Both the position numbers and the translations under genes were made by a program. Shown piece after piece: positions 33,330-41,986 of a stretch of DNA of 64,000 nt (positions are counted from its first letter, which is position 1; each line of letters starts with the position of its first letter). This stretch comes from Streptomyces stelliscabiei. GTDB lineage: Bacteria; Actinomycetota; Actinomycetes; Streptomycetales; Streptomycetaceae. The notes beneath the pieces were generated by a model. It was not told the DNA's origin. It was given only the letters and a program-made list of their open reading frames with translations, and did no database searches. Location of the stretch: contig NZ_JADBGF010000001.1 in the NCBI RefSeq assembly GCF_014873495.1, positions 9,548,001 through 9,612,000 on the forward strand, in the 5' to 3' direction.

Positions 33330-34489
33330 GGACCGTGGCCGTCGTGGGCGCCTCGCTGGCCGGTCTGTCGGCGGCGCGCTCGCTGCGGAAACAGGGCTAC
33401 GACGGACGGCTGGTCGTCATCGGCGACGAGACCCACCGCCCGTACGACAGGCCCCCGCTGTCCAAGGAGTTCCTGGCCGGCGGCCTGGGCGAGGCCGACC
33501 TCGCCCTGGAGAGCGACGGCGAGGATCTGGGCGCGGAGTGGCTCCTCGGGGCCCGCGCCACCGGCCTGGATGCCGCCCGGCGCGCGGTCCGCCTCGCGGA
33601 CGGCGGGGAGGTCCGGGCCGACGGCCTCGTCATCGCGACCGGCGCGGCCGCCCGCCGGCTGCCCGGCTCCGAGGGCCTCGCCGGGGTCCACGTCCTGCGC
33701 ACCCTGGACGACGCCCGCGCCCTGCGGGACGAACTGGCCCGGGGCGGACGGCTGGTCGTGATCGGCGGCGGCTTCGTCGGCGCCGAGGTCGCCTCCACCG
33801 CCTACGCCCTCGGCCTGGAGGTGACGGTGGTCGAAGCGGCACCCACGCCGCTCGCCGCCCCCCTCGGCCAGGCCATGGGCAGCATCGTCTCCGCCCTCCA
33901 CCTCGACCACGGCGTACGGCTGTTGTGCGGCGTCGGTGTCAAGGGGCTCGGCGGAGAGCGCCGGGTCGAGGCCGTCCTGCTGGAGGACGGCCGCAGCGTC
34001 CCCGCCGACATCGTCGTCGTGGGGGTGGGCGCACTCCCGTGCGTCGACTGGCTGGAGGGATCCGGCGTCACGCTCGACAACGGCGTCAAGTGCGGCGCGG
34101 ACGGCCGCACCAGCCTCGCCGGTGTGGTCGCGGTCGGGGACTGCGCCTCCTGGTACGACCCCCGCGCGGGCCACCACCGCCGCGTCGAACACTGGACGGG
34201 CGCACAGGAACGCCCGGCCGCGGCCGTCGCCACCCTGCTGGCCGGGGGAGCGGTGGAACCGGGCGTGCCCCGGCCGCCGTACTTCTGGTCGGACCAGTAC
34301 GGCGTCAAGATCCAGTTCGCCGGCCACGCGGCCGGCGCCGACAGCGTCACGGTCGAGGAAGGCGCGGCAGACGACCGCAACGTGCTGGCCGTGTACCGGC
34401 GCGCGGGCCATCCGGTCGCCGTGCTCGGGATGAACCAGCCACGGCTGTTCACCCGTTGGCGCAAGCAGCTCGCCGCCGCGGTCTCCTGA
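33326..34489 (+). CDS. FAD-dependent ferredoxin reductase
   Basis: A 387-residue reductase of the rhodocoxin/biphenyl-dioxygenase ferredoxin-reductase type. The FAD site is VAVVGASLAGLSAARSLR, the substrate-loop motif is YDRPPLSKEFL, the NAD site is LVVIGGGFVGAEVAST, and VAVGDCASW completes the FAD site. GTG 33326 overlaps the ferredoxin stop. In this operon it oxidises NAD(P)H and passes electrons to the Rieske ferredoxin. Confidence 0.9.
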   Translation: MRTVAVVGASLAGLSAARSLRKQGYDGRLVVIGDETHRPYDRPPLSKEFLAGGLGEADLALESDGEDLGAEWLLGARATGLDAARRAVRLADGGEVRADGLVIATGAAARRLPGSEGLAGVHVLRTLDDARALRDELARGGRLVVIGGGFVGAEVASTAYALGLEVTVVEAAPTPLAAPLGQAMGSIVSALHLDHGVRLLCGVGVKGLGGERRVEAVLLEDGRSVPADIVVVGVGALPCVDWLEGSGVTLDNGVKCGADGRTSLAGVVAVGDCASWYDPRAGHHRRVEHWTGAQERPAAAVATLLAGGAVEPGVPRPPYFWSDQYGVKIQFAGHAAGADSVTVEEGAADDRNVLAVYRRAGHPVAVLGMNQPRLFTRWRKQLAAAVS

Positions 34490-34620
34490 CCCGGCCCCAC
34501 GCCCCCACCGCGCCGCGGCCCTCCCGGGCACGCGGCGCAGCTCCCCACCCAACGCCGTCCGGAGTCGCTCTTCCCGGCGCGTGACCGCCCGATCCACGAC
34601 GTTCCCCCGAGGAGTGCACC

Positions 34621-35772
34621 GTGACCTCGACCAGCCTGCCGGACAGCCTGATCGCCACCCTCCCCGGCTCCGCCTACACCGATCCCGCGATCTTCGCCCT
34701 GGAACAGGAGCGCATCTTCGAGACGATGTGGTTCTGCGTCGCCCGCTCGTCGGACCTGGCGAAGCCCGGCGCCTTCCGCACCGTGGACGTGGGCCGCGAG
34801 AGCATCCTCGTCACCCGCGCCCGGGACAACACGATCCGGGCCCACTTCAACGTCTGCCGGCACCGGGGGGCCAAGCTCTGCACGGAGGAGAGCGGCGAGG
34901 TCAAGCGCGCCTTCCAATGCCCGTACCACGCCTGGACCTACGGCCTGGACGGCAAGCTCGTCGCCGCGCCCAACCTCACCAAGATGCCCGACGTCGGCCG
35001 CACCGAGTACGGCCTGGTGAGCGTGGCCGTGCGCGAATGGCTCGGCTATGTGTGGGTCTGCCTCGCCGAGAACCCGCCCTCCTTCGAGGAGGACGTGCTG
35101 GGCGCGATCGTGGAGCGGCTCGGCGACGTCGAGTCGATCGAGCGCTACGACGTCGACAACCTCTCGGTCGGCAAGCGGATCGTCTACGACGTCAAGGCCA
35201 ACTGGAAGCTCATCATCGAGAACTTCATGGAGTGCTACCACTGCGCCACGATCCACCCCGAACTCACCGAGGTGCTGCCCGAGTTCGCGGACGGCTACGC
35301 GGCCCAGTACTACGTCGGGCACGGCGCCGAGTTCGGTGCGGAGGTCCAGGGCTTCACCGTGGACGGCTCCGAGGGCCTGGACCGCATACCCGGTGTCGCC
35401 GAGGACCAGGACCGCCGCTACTACGCGATCACCGTCCGGCCGCAGGTCTTCATCAACCTCGTCCCCGACCATGTGATCTTCCACCGGATGTACCCGGTGG
35501 CCGTCGACCGCACGATCGTCGAGTGCGACTGGCTCTACCTCCCGCACGTCGTCGACAGCGGCAAGGACGTCAGCCGGTCCGTGGAACTCTTCGACCTGGT
35601 CAACCGGCAGGACTTCGAGGCGTGCGAGCGCACCCAGCCCGGAATGCACTCACGGCTGTACGCCAAGGGCGGTGTGCTGGTGCCCAGCGAGCACCACATC
35701 GGCGCCTTCCACGACTGGGTGAACGAGCGCCTCGGCGGTGGCTCCGCGCAGCCGGAGGGTCAGCCCAGGTAG
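34621..35772 (+). CDS. gbcA: Rieske oxygenase alpha subunit, probable glycine betaine monooxygenase (GbcA-like)
   Basis: A 383-residue oxygenase. The Rieske cluster ligands are CRHRGAKLC and CPYHAWTYG, and the mononuclear iron site includes ENFMECYHCATIHPEL. This is the layout of GbcA, which demethylates glycine betaine to dimethylglycine plus formaldehyde. Substrate is inferred from the neighbours: choline and betaine-aldehyde dehydrogenases, dimethylglycine oxidase, sarcosine oxidase and a betaine importer. Stachydrine or carnitine demethylases are close relatives and remain possible. GAGGAG lies before the GTG at 34621. The 3' end overlaps the iclR gene by 13 bp, convergently. Confidence 0.82.
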   Translation: MTSTSLPDSLIATLPGSAYTDPAIFALEQERIFETMWFCVARSSDLAKPGAFRTVDVGRESILVTRARDNTIRAHFNVCRHRGAKLCTEESGEVKRAFQCPYHAWTYGLDGKLVAAPNLTKMPDVGRTEYGLVSVAVREWLGYVWVCLAENPPSFEEDVLGAIVERLGDVESIERYDVDNLSVGKRIVYDVKANWKLIIENFMECYHCATIHPELTEVLPEFADGYAAQYYVGHGAEFGAEVQGFTVDGSEGLDRIPGVAEDQDRRYYAITVRPQVFINLVPDHVIFHRMYPVAVDRTIVECDWLYLPHVVDSGKDVSRSVELFDLVNRQDFEACERTQPGMHSRLYAKGGVLVPSEHHIGAFHDWVNERLGGGSAQPEGQPR

Positions 35773-36557
35773 CCCATGCGGTGACTGATCTCCTCGGCGC
35801 CCTTGACCAGCACCGGGGCCAGTTCGCGCATCCGCTCCTCGGTGAACCGGTAGGAGGGGCCGGAGGCGGTCAGCGCGGCGATGACCTCGCCCTCCCGGTC
35901 GAGCACCGGCGCGGCCATGGCGTGCAGACCGATCTCCAGCTCCTCCTGGGTCCAGGCGTAGCCCGCCTCCCGCACCTCGACGAGATGCTTCTCCAGCTTC
36001 GTCTTCGAGGTGATGGTGTGCGGGGTGACCTTCTTGAGGCCGGCCTCGGCGAGCAGCGCGGCGCGCTGCTTGGCGGGCAGGTAGGCCAGCAGGACCTTGC
36101 CGCTCGACGTCGCGTGGAGGGGGGTGAGCTGACCGACCCAGTTGTGCGCCGTGACCGCTCCGGGACCGCGCACCTGGTAGAGGTTGACGGCGTAGTGCTC
36201 CTGCAGCACCGCGATGTTGACGGTCTCGCCGATCTCCTCGGCGAGGCTCTCGCAGACCGGACGGCCCTGCTGGGTGATGTCGATGCGTCCCGTCACCGCG
36301 CCGGCCAGGCGCACGATGCCGAAGCCGAGGCGGTACTTGCCCCGCTCGCCCGCCTGCTCCACCAGGCCGCGCGCCTCCAGGGCGCCGAGCAGGCGGAAGG
36401 CGGTGGACTTGTGAACTTCGATCTCCGCGGCCACTTCGCTGACGCCGGCTTCGCCCCGGTGGGCCAGGATCTCCAGCACGCTGATGGCGCGGTCCACCGA
36501 CTGCACTCCGCCGGCCTGCGAGTTCGAGGTTTCCGTGTCGTTGCTGTAGTTGCTCAC
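35760..36557 (-). CDS. IclR-family transcriptional regulator of the betaine island
   Basis: A 265-residue regulator with an N-terminal winged helix (SVDRAISVLEILAHRGEAGVS, VHKSTAFRLLGALEARGLVE, about residues 17-75) and a C-terminal IclR effector domain (HATSSGKVLLAYLPAKQR, GYAWTQEELEIGLHAMAAPV). The GTG at 36557 was chosen because it places the helix-turn-helix at the usual distance; upstream in-frame codons cross the AT-rich promoter. Divergent from the choline dehydrogenase gene, with a tandem GTTGC-N7-GCAAC element between them. The same element precedes the other units, so it most likely binds there. IclR proteins often act as tetramers, which suits a two-dyad site. Confidence 0.9.
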   Translation of the reverse strand: MSNYSNDTETSNSQAGGVQSVDRAISVLEILAHRGEAGVSEVAAEIEVHKSTAFRLLGALEARGLVEQAGERGKYRLGFGIVRLAGAVTGRIDITQQGRPVCESLAEEIGETVNIAVLQEHYAVNLYQVRGPGAVTAHNWVGQLTPLHATSSGKVLLAYLPAKQRAALLAEAGLKKVTPHTITSKTKLEKHLVEVREAGYAWTQEELEIGLHAMAAPVLDREGEVIAALTASGPSYRFTEERMRELAPVLVKGAEEISHRMGYLG

Positions 36558-36624
36558 AGTGAAACTATACGCGTAGTAAACAACACCATTGCAAGTAACG
36601 ACGGCGTAACCCATGACCATGCAA

Positions 36625-36660
36625 GTTGCGCGGTTCGCAACCTAGTGCGCATAGCGCTAC
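36625..36660. promoter_or_regulatory. Betaine-regulon tandem operator 3 (iclR / choline dehydrogenase)
   Basis: GTTGC-GCGGTTC-GCAAC (36625-36641, a perfect 5-bp dyad) and AGTGC-GCATAGC-GCTAC (36644-36660), offset 19 bp. It lies 47 nt upstream of the choline dehydrogenase ATG and 67 nt upstream of the iclR start, so it could control both. Confidence 0.8.
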
Positions 36661-36707
36661 TCGACTAGCATGCTCGCGTATCTACGGCGCGAGCGAGACG
36701 AGGCACC

Positions 36708-38387
36708 ATGGCTCCCTTGCAATACGACTTCGTCATCGTCGGCGGCGGATCAGCCGGCTGTGCATTGGCGAACAGACTCTCCGCGGATCCGGCGAACCGG
36801 GTGCTGGTGCTGGAGGCCGGCCGGTCCGACTACCCGTGGGATGTCTTCATCCACATGCCCGCGGCGCTGACCTACCCGATCGGCAGCCGCTTCTACGACT
36901 GGAAGTACGAGTCCGAGCCCGAACCCCATATGGGGGGCCGCCGCGTCTATCACGCCCGCGGCAAGGTGCTGGGCGGCTCCAGCAGCATCAACGGCATGAT
37001 CTTCCAGCGCGGCAACCCCATGGACTACGAACGCTGGGCGGCCGACGCCGGGATGGAGATGTGGGACTACGCCCACTGCCTGCCGTACTTCCGCCGCATG
37101 GAGAACTGTCTCGCCGCCGACCCGGACGACGAGTTCCGCGGCCACGACGGCCCCCTCGTCCTCGAACGCGGCCCCGCGACCAACCCGCTCTTCGGCGCCT
37201 TCCTCAAGGCCACCGAGGAGGCGGGCTACCCGGCCACGGACGACGTCAACGGCTACCGGCAGGAGGGCTTCGCCAAGTTCGACCGCAACGTCCACCGCGG
37301 ACGCCGGCTCTCCGCCTCCAAGGCGTACCTCAAGCCCGCCATGAAGCGGCCCAACCTCACCGTGAAGACCCGCGCTCTCGTCACCCGTGTCCTGTTCGAG
37401 GGCAAGCGCGCCGTCGGTGTCGAGTACCGGCGCGGCCGCGGCGCCCTGCGGCAGGTCCGCGCCAAGGAGGTCATCCTCTGCGGCGGCGCGATCAACTCCC
37501 CGCAGCTGCTGCAGCTCTCCGGCGTCGGCAACGCCGAGGAGCTGGGCGCCCTCGGCATCGACGTCGTCCACGACCTCCCCGGCGTCGGCGAGAACATGCA
37601 GGACCACCTGGAGGTGTACGTCCAGTACGCCTGCAAGCAGCCGGTCTCCATGCAGCCGTACATGGCGAAGTGGCGCGCGCCCTTCATCGGGCTGCAGTGG
37701 CTCTTCCGCAAGGGGCCCGCCGCCACCAACCACTTCGAGGCCGGTGGCTTCGCCCGCAGCAACGAGGACGTCGAGTACCCCAACCTGATGTTCCATTTCC
37801 TGCCGATCGCCGTCCGCTACGACGGCTCCTCGCCGGCCGGCGGCCACGGCTACCAGGTGCACGTGGGTCCCATGTACTCCGACGCCATCGGTTCGGTGAA
37901 GATCAAGAGCAAGGACCCACGCGAACACCCCGCGCTGCGGTTCAACTACCTCTCCACCGAACAGGACCGCCGCGAGTGGGTCGAGGCGATCCGCGTGGCC
38001 CGCAAGCTCCTCAGTCAGCCCGCGCTCGCCCCGTACAACGACGGGGAGGTCTCGCCCGGGCCGCAGGTGGAGTCGGACGAGGAGATCCTCGCCTGGGTCG
38101 CCAAGGAGGGCGAGACGGCTCTGCACCCCTCCTGCACCTGCAAGATGGGCCCCTCCAGCGACGAGACGGCCGTCGTCGACCCGGGCAGCCTGCGGGTGCA
38201 CGGCGTCGAGGGCCTGCGCGTCGTGGACGCGTCGGTGATGCCCTACGTCACCAACGGCAACATCTACGCGCCGGTGATGATGATCGCGGAGAAGGCCGCC
38301 GACCTGATCCTCGGCAAGGAGCCGCTCGCTCCGTCCAAGGCCGCGTACTACCGCCACGGCGACGCACAGCAGAAGCAGGCGGGGTAG
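36708..38387 (+). CDS. betA: GMC-family choline dehydrogenase
   Basis: A 559-residue flavoenzyme with the GMC FAD site (YDFVIVGGGSAGCALANRL), the first GMC signature (GKVLGGSSSINGMIFQRGN), the second (GAINSPQLLQLSGVG) and the catalytic region HPSCTCKMG followed by LRVVDASVMPYVTNGN. Choline dehydrogenase makes betaine aldehyde. The nearby aldehyde dehydrogenase, betaine importer and demethylation genes support that substrate over other alcohols. A metF gene follows after 3 bp, in the same unit. Confidence 0.87.
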   Translation: MAPLQYDFVIVGGGSAGCALANRLSADPANRVLVLEAGRSDYPWDVFIHMPAALTYPIGSRFYDWKYESEPEPHMGGRRVYHARGKVLGGSSSINGMIFQRGNPMDYERWAADAGMEMWDYAHCLPYFRRMENCLAADPDDEFRGHDGPLVLERGPATNPLFGAFLKATEEAGYPATDDVNGYRQEGFAKFDRNVHRGRRLSASKAYLKPAMKRPNLTVKTRALVTRVLFEGKRAVGVEYRRGRGALRQVRAKEVILCGGAINSPQLLQLSGVGNAEELGALGIDVVHDLPGVGENMQDHLEVYVQYACKQPVSMQPYMAKWRAPFIGLQWLFRKGPAATNHFEAGGFARSNEDVEYPNLMFHFLPIAVRYDGSSPAGGHGYQVHVGPMYSDAIGSVKIKSKDPREHPALRFNYLSTEQDRREWVEAIRVARKLLSQPALAPYNDGEVSPGPQVESDEEILAWVAKEGETALHPSCTCKMGPSSDETAVVDPGSLRVHGVEGLRVVDASVMPYVTNGNIYAPVMMIAEKAADLILGKEPLAPSKAAYYRHGDAQQKQAG

Positions 38388-38390
38388 ACC

Positions 38391-39227
38391 TTGGGCTCCG
38401 CAGGACTGCGGACGCTGCTGGACGGCGTCCGTTACGAGGTGCTGCCCGCGAAGGCGACCGAGGACAAGGTCCTCGCCCATGTTCCGCGCGACGTCGTCGT
38501 CACCGTGACGGCGTCGCCGGTCAAGGGCCTCGAACCCACTCTCGACCTGACCGCCCGGCTCGCGGCGCACGGCCGGCGGGTCGTCCCGCACGTGCCCGCG
38601 CGGCTGCTGCGGGACGACGCGCACCTGAAGGACGTCGTCGACCGGCTGCGGGAGGCGGGCGTGGAGGACGTCTTCGTCCCGGCGGGCGACGCCGACCCGC
38701 CGGCCGGGGCCTACGACGGGGCGCTGCCGGTGCTCCGCCGGCTGAGCGAACTGGGGGCGCCGTTCGCCCGTGTCGGTGTCACCGGCTACCCCGAGAGCCA
38801 TCCGCTGATCCATGACGACATCACCGTCCAGGCGATGTGGGACAAGCGCGAGCACGCCACGTACGTCGTGAGCAACCTGTGCTTCGACCCGCGGGTGCTG
38901 GGGGAGTGGATCGCCCGGATACGGGGCCGGGGCATCGCGCTGCCCGTGCATGTCGGCGTCGCCGGGCCCGTGCAGCGGGCGAAGCTGCTGGCCATGGCGA
39001 CGAAGATCGGCGTGGGTGAGTCGACGCGCTTCCTGACGAAGCACCCGTCGTGGTTCCTGCGGTTCGCGACGCCCGGGGGGTACGCGCCGGAGAAGCTGCT
39101 GACGCGTACCGAGCAGACGCTCACCGCGCGCGCCTCGGGGGTGGCCGGGCTGCACCTGTTCACCTTCAACCAGATCGCCGAGACGGAGGCCTGGCGCCGC
39201 GCCCTGCTGGAGCGGCTCGGGGGCTGA
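38391..39227 (+). CDS. metF: Methylenetetrahydrofolate reductase
   Basis: A 278-residue TIM-barrel flavoprotein that reduces 5,10-methylene-THF to 5-methyl-THF. Supporting segments: VTVTASPVKGLEPTLDL, VGVTGYPESHPLI, YVVSNLCFDP and PVHVGVAGPVQRAKLL. The start is the TTG at 38391, three bases after the choline dehydrogenase stop; no better in-frame start with an RBS was found, so it is moderately certain. It lets the cell use methylene-THF from dimethylglycine and sarcosine breakdown for methionine synthesis. Confidence 0.85.
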   Translation: MGSAGLRTLLDGVRYEVLPAKATEDKVLAHVPRDVVVTVTASPVKGLEPTLDLTARLAAHGRRVVPHVPARLLRDDAHLKDVVDRLREAGVEDVFVPAGDADPPAGAYDGALPVLRRLSELGAPFARVGVTGYPESHPLIHDDITVQAMWDKREHATYVVSNLCFDPRVLGEWIARIRGRGIALPVHVGVAGPVQRAKLLAMATKIGVGESTRFLTKHPSWFLRFATPGGYAPEKLLTRTEQTLTARASGVAGLHLFTFNQIAETEAWRRALLERLGG

Positions 39228-39273
39228 GGCGCGGCGGGTGGGCCGGCCTCTCGAAGACGTGTACAAGAGCGCG

Positions 39274-39346
39274 CGTATACGGAGCGCGTAACAGAGAACG
39301 TATACGGAGGACGTACGCAGAGGTCGCGTACGAAGGGGCGTATACG
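39274..39346. repeat. Three CGTATACG palindromes in a 3' intergenic region
   Basis: CGTATACG at 39274-39281, 39299-39306 and 39339-39346, with related GTACG steps between them. They fill the space between the metF stop and the bidirectional terminator. Spacings are 25 and 40 bp. Purpose unknown. Confidence 0.7.
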
Positions 39347-39350
39347 AAGC

Positions 39351-39381
39351 GGGGCGGGACCCGGCATCCGGGTCCCGCCCC
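39351..39381. terminator. Bidirectional terminator between metF and purU
   Basis: Perfect 14-bp stem: 39351-39364 pairs with 39368-39381 around a CAT loop. It serves both convergent units. Confidence 0.85.
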
Positions 39382-39396
39382 TGGTTCGCGTGGTGG

Positions 39397-40278
39397 TCAG
39401 CGGAAGACGACCGTGCGGTTGCCGTCCACCATCACGCGGCTCTCGCTGTGCCACTTCACCGCGTGCGCGAGGACCTGCGCCTCGACGTCCCGGCCGACGG
39501 TGACCAGGTCCCCGGGGTCGAGCGAGTGGTCGACCCGGACCACGTCCTGCTCGATGATCTGCCCCTCGTCCAGGTCGGAGGTGACGTAGTGCGCGGTGGC
39601 GCCGACGAGCTTCACCCCGCGGTCGTAGGCCTGGTCGTACGGCTTCGCGCCCTTGAAGCTGGGGAGGAAGGAGTGGTGGATGTTGATGGCGCGGCCCTCG
39701 AACTGCTTGCACAGGTCGTCGGAGAGGATCTGCATGTAGCGCGCCAGGACCACCAGGTCGATGTCCAGGTCGCGGACCAGCTCCAGCAGGCGCGCCTCGG
39801 CCTCGGCCTTGGTGTCCCTGGTGACCGGGATGTGGTGGAAGGGGATGCCGTAGGTGTCCGCCAGCCCCTCGAAGTCCCGGTGGTTGGAGACGATCGCGGG
39901 GATCTCGATGTTCAGGGAGCCGCTGCGCGCGCGGAACAGCAGGTCGTTCAGGCAGTGGCCGAACCGGGACACCATGATGAGCGTGCGGGTCGGGGTCGAG
40001 GCCTCGCTGAGCGCCCAGGTGATCCCGTACGCCTCGGCCACGGGGCCGAACCGGTCGCACAGGGTCTTCATGGTCGCGTCCGGGTCGGAGACGTCGAAGT
40101 GGACCCGCATGAAGAAGCGGCCCTGGAGGCGGTCGTCGAACTGCTGGCTCTCCAGGATGTTGCCGGAGTTCCTGACGAGGAAGCCGCTCACCGCGTGGAC
40201 CAGTCCGGCGCTGTCGGGGCAGGAAAGGGTGAGGACGAACTCACGGCCAGGTTGCGATCGAGGGAACCTTACGGACAC
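39397..40278 (-). CDS. purU: Formyltetrahydrofolate deformylase
   Basis: A 293-residue enzyme. An N-terminal ACT domain (FVLTLSCPDSAGLVHAVSGFL, about residues 12-90) precedes a formyltransferase-fold domain with IPAIVSNHRDFEGLA, PVTRDTKAEAEARLLEL and NIHHSFLPSFKGAKPY (catalytic Asn-His-Asp type). It hydrolyses 10-formyl-THF to formate and THF, freeing folate when one-carbon units are in excess. The GTG at 40278 has GGAGG 5 nt upstream on the minus strand. A tandem betaine-regulon operator begins 13 nt upstream. Confidence 0.93.
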   Translation of the reverse strand: MSVRFPRSQPGREFVLTLSCPDSAGLVHAVSGFLVRNSGNILESQQFDDRLQGRFFMRVHFDVSDPDATMKTLCDRFGPVAEAYGITWALSEASTPTRTLIMVSRFGHCLNDLLFRARSGSLNIEIPAIVSNHRDFEGLADTYGIPFHHIPVTRDTKAEAEARLLELVRDLDIDLVVLARYMQILSDDLCKQFEGRAINIHHSFLPSFKGAKPYDQAYDRGVKLVGATAHYVTSDLDEGQIIEQDVVRVDHSLDPGDLVTVGRDVEAQVLAHAVKWHSESRVMVDGNRTVVFR

Positions 40279-40291
40279 GGTGGCCTCCGTC

Positions 40292-40327
40292 GGTGCGTAT
40301 TGCACAACAAGGTGAGCGATACGCAAC
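40292..40327. promoter_or_regulatory. Betaine-regulon tandem operator 4 (purU)
   Basis: GGTGC-GTATTGC-ACAAC (40292-40308) and GGTGA-GCGATAC-GCAAC (40311-40327), offset 19 bp. It is nearly identical over about 40 bp to the element before glyA (56176-56211). An outer TGCGTAT-N18-ATACGCA inverted repeat is common to both. Confidence 0.8.
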
Positions 40328-40435
40328 ATGGTCGGCTCGACGCCGCTCGCGGTCAAGAGTGGTCGGAGAAGTGTCCTCATGGCGAAATCGTCATCGGCCA
40401 ACCTCTTGACGTAGGTCGACGCCATTCGCAAAGGT

Positions 40436-40471
40436 GTTCCACCACAAGCAATTGAATGCATGATGCGCAAC
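40436..40471. promoter_or_regulatory. Betaine-regulon tandem operator 5 (betB)
   Basis: GTTCC-ACCACAA-GCAAT (40436-40452) and AATGC-ATGATGC-GCAAC (40455-40471), offset 19 bp, 25 nt before the aldehyde dehydrogenase GTG. It is the most divergent copy but keeps the half-site order and exact spacing. Confidence 0.6.
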
Positions 40472-40496
40472 GCATTTCAGCTGAAGGGCTTGGCGC

Positions 40497-41966
40497 GTGG
40501 CAGATCTTTATGTGGCCGGCGAATGGCGGGATCCGGTGGCCGGAGGGCGCCGGGAGATCCGCTGTCCCGCTGATGGCACGCTCACCGCGACCGTATCGGA
40601 AGGGACACGTCCCGACACCGAGGCGGCGATCGCCGCGGCCCGTGCCGCCTTCGACGAGGGACCCTGGCCGCACACCCCGGAGCGGGAGCGCGGCGCCCTG
40701 TTGCTGCGCACCGCCGACCTCATCGAGCGGGACGCCAAGGAGTTCGCCCGCGCCGAGTCGCTGGACAGCGGCAAGCGGCTGGTGGAGAGCGAGTACGACA
40801 TCGCCGACGTCGTCTCCTGCTTCCGCTACTACGGCGGGCTCGGCGGCACCGACGCGGGCCGGGTGATCGACACCGGGCGCGACGACGCCGTCAGCCGGGT
40901 CGTCCACGAGCCCATCGGCGTCTGCGGCCTCATCACTCCCTGGAACTACCCGCTGCTGCAGGCAAGTTGGAAGGTCGCCCCGGCGCTGCTGGCCGGCAAC
41001 ACGATCGTCCTCAAGCCCAGCGAACTCACCCCCTCCACCTCGATCCTGCTGATGCGGGCACTGCAGGAGGCGGGGCTGCCGGCCGGCGCCGCCAACCTCG
41101 TTCTCGGCACCGGACCCGAGGTCGGCGCCCCGCTCTCCGAGGACCCGCGCGTGGACATGGTGTCCTTCACCGGGGGACTGGAGACCGGGAAGCGGATCAT
41201 GGCCACCGCCGCGGCGACCGTGAAGAAGGTGGCCCTCGAACTCGGCGGCAAGAACCCCAACGTGATCTTCGCCGACGCAGACTTCGAGACGGCCGTCGAC
41301 TTCGCCCTCACGGCCGTCTTCCTGCACTCGGGCCAGGTCTGCTCGGCCGGTGCCCGCCTGATCGTCGAGGACTCGATCCACGACGCCTTCGTCGACGAGG
41401 TCGTCCGCCGCGCCCGGCAGATCCGGCTCGGCGGACCCTTCGACCCCGAGGCCGAGACCGGCGCGCTGATCTCCGCGCAGCACCGGGAGAAGGTCGAGGC
41501 GTACGTCGCGGCCGGCCTCGCCGAGGGGGCCGTCCTGCGCTGCGGCGGCGCGCGGCCCGAGGACCCGGCGCTCGCGGACGGCTTCTACTACCCGCCGACG
41601 GTGCTCGACGACTGCCGGCAGGACATGCGCGTGGTGCACGAGGAGTCCTTCGGCCCCGTGCTCACCGTGGAGCGCTTCACCGACGAGGACGACGCCGTAC
41701 GCATCGCCAACGACACCGAGTACGGGCTCGCCGGCGCCGTCTGGACCCAGGACGCGGGCAAGGCCCAGCGGGTCGCCCGGCGGCTGCGCCACGGCACGGT
41801 GTGGATCAACGACTACCACCCCTACGTGCCGCAGGCGGAGTGGGGTGGGTTCGGGCATTCGGGCGTGGGCCGGGAGCTGGGACCGACCGGTTTGAACGAG
41901 TACCGAGAGCCCAAGCACATCTGGCAGAACATCCAACCCCGGCCGCAACACTGGTTCCGCGGCTGA
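40497..41966 (+). CDS. betB: Betaine-aldehyde dehydrogenase (NAD-dependent aldehyde dehydrogenase)
   Basis: A 489-residue aldehyde dehydrogenase. LITPWNYPLLQASWKVAPALLAGN is the nucleotide/N169 region, ELGGKNPNV holds the general base Glu and HSGQVCSAGARL the nucleophile Cys. It would oxidise betaine aldehyde to glycine betaine, following the choline dehydrogenase. The GTG at 40497 has GAAGGG about 8 nt upstream. The betaine ABC importer genes follow in the same unit, 20 bp downstream. Confidence 0.88.
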   Translation: MADLYVAGEWRDPVAGGRREIRCPADGTLTATVSEGTRPDTEAAIAAARAAFDEGPWPHTPERERGALLLRTADLIERDAKEFARAESLDSGKRLVESEYDIADVVSCFRYYGGLGGTDAGRVIDTGRDDAVSRVVHEPIGVCGLITPWNYPLLQASWKVAPALLAGNTIVLKPSELTPSTSILLMRALQEAGLPAGAANLVLGTGPEVGAPLSEDPRVDMVSFTGGLETGKRIMATAAATVKKVALELGGKNPNVIFADADFETAVDFALTAVFLHSGQVCSAGARLIVEDSIHDAFVDEVVRRARQIRLGGPFDPEAETGALISAQHREKVEAYVAAGLAEGAVLRCGGARPEDPALADGFYYPPTVLDDCRQDMRVVHEESFGPVLTVERFTDEDDAVRIANDTEYGLAGAVWTQDAGKAQRVARRLRHGTVWINDYHPYVPQAEWGGFGHSGVGRELGPTGLNEYREPKHIWQNIQPRPQHWFRG

Positions 41967-41986
41967 ATGCCGAGAAGAGGCCGATC

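Noticed and set aside
39274..39346. CRISPR-like array
   Set aside because: Repeats are only 8 bp and the spacings are unequal (25 and 40 bp); no cas genes.
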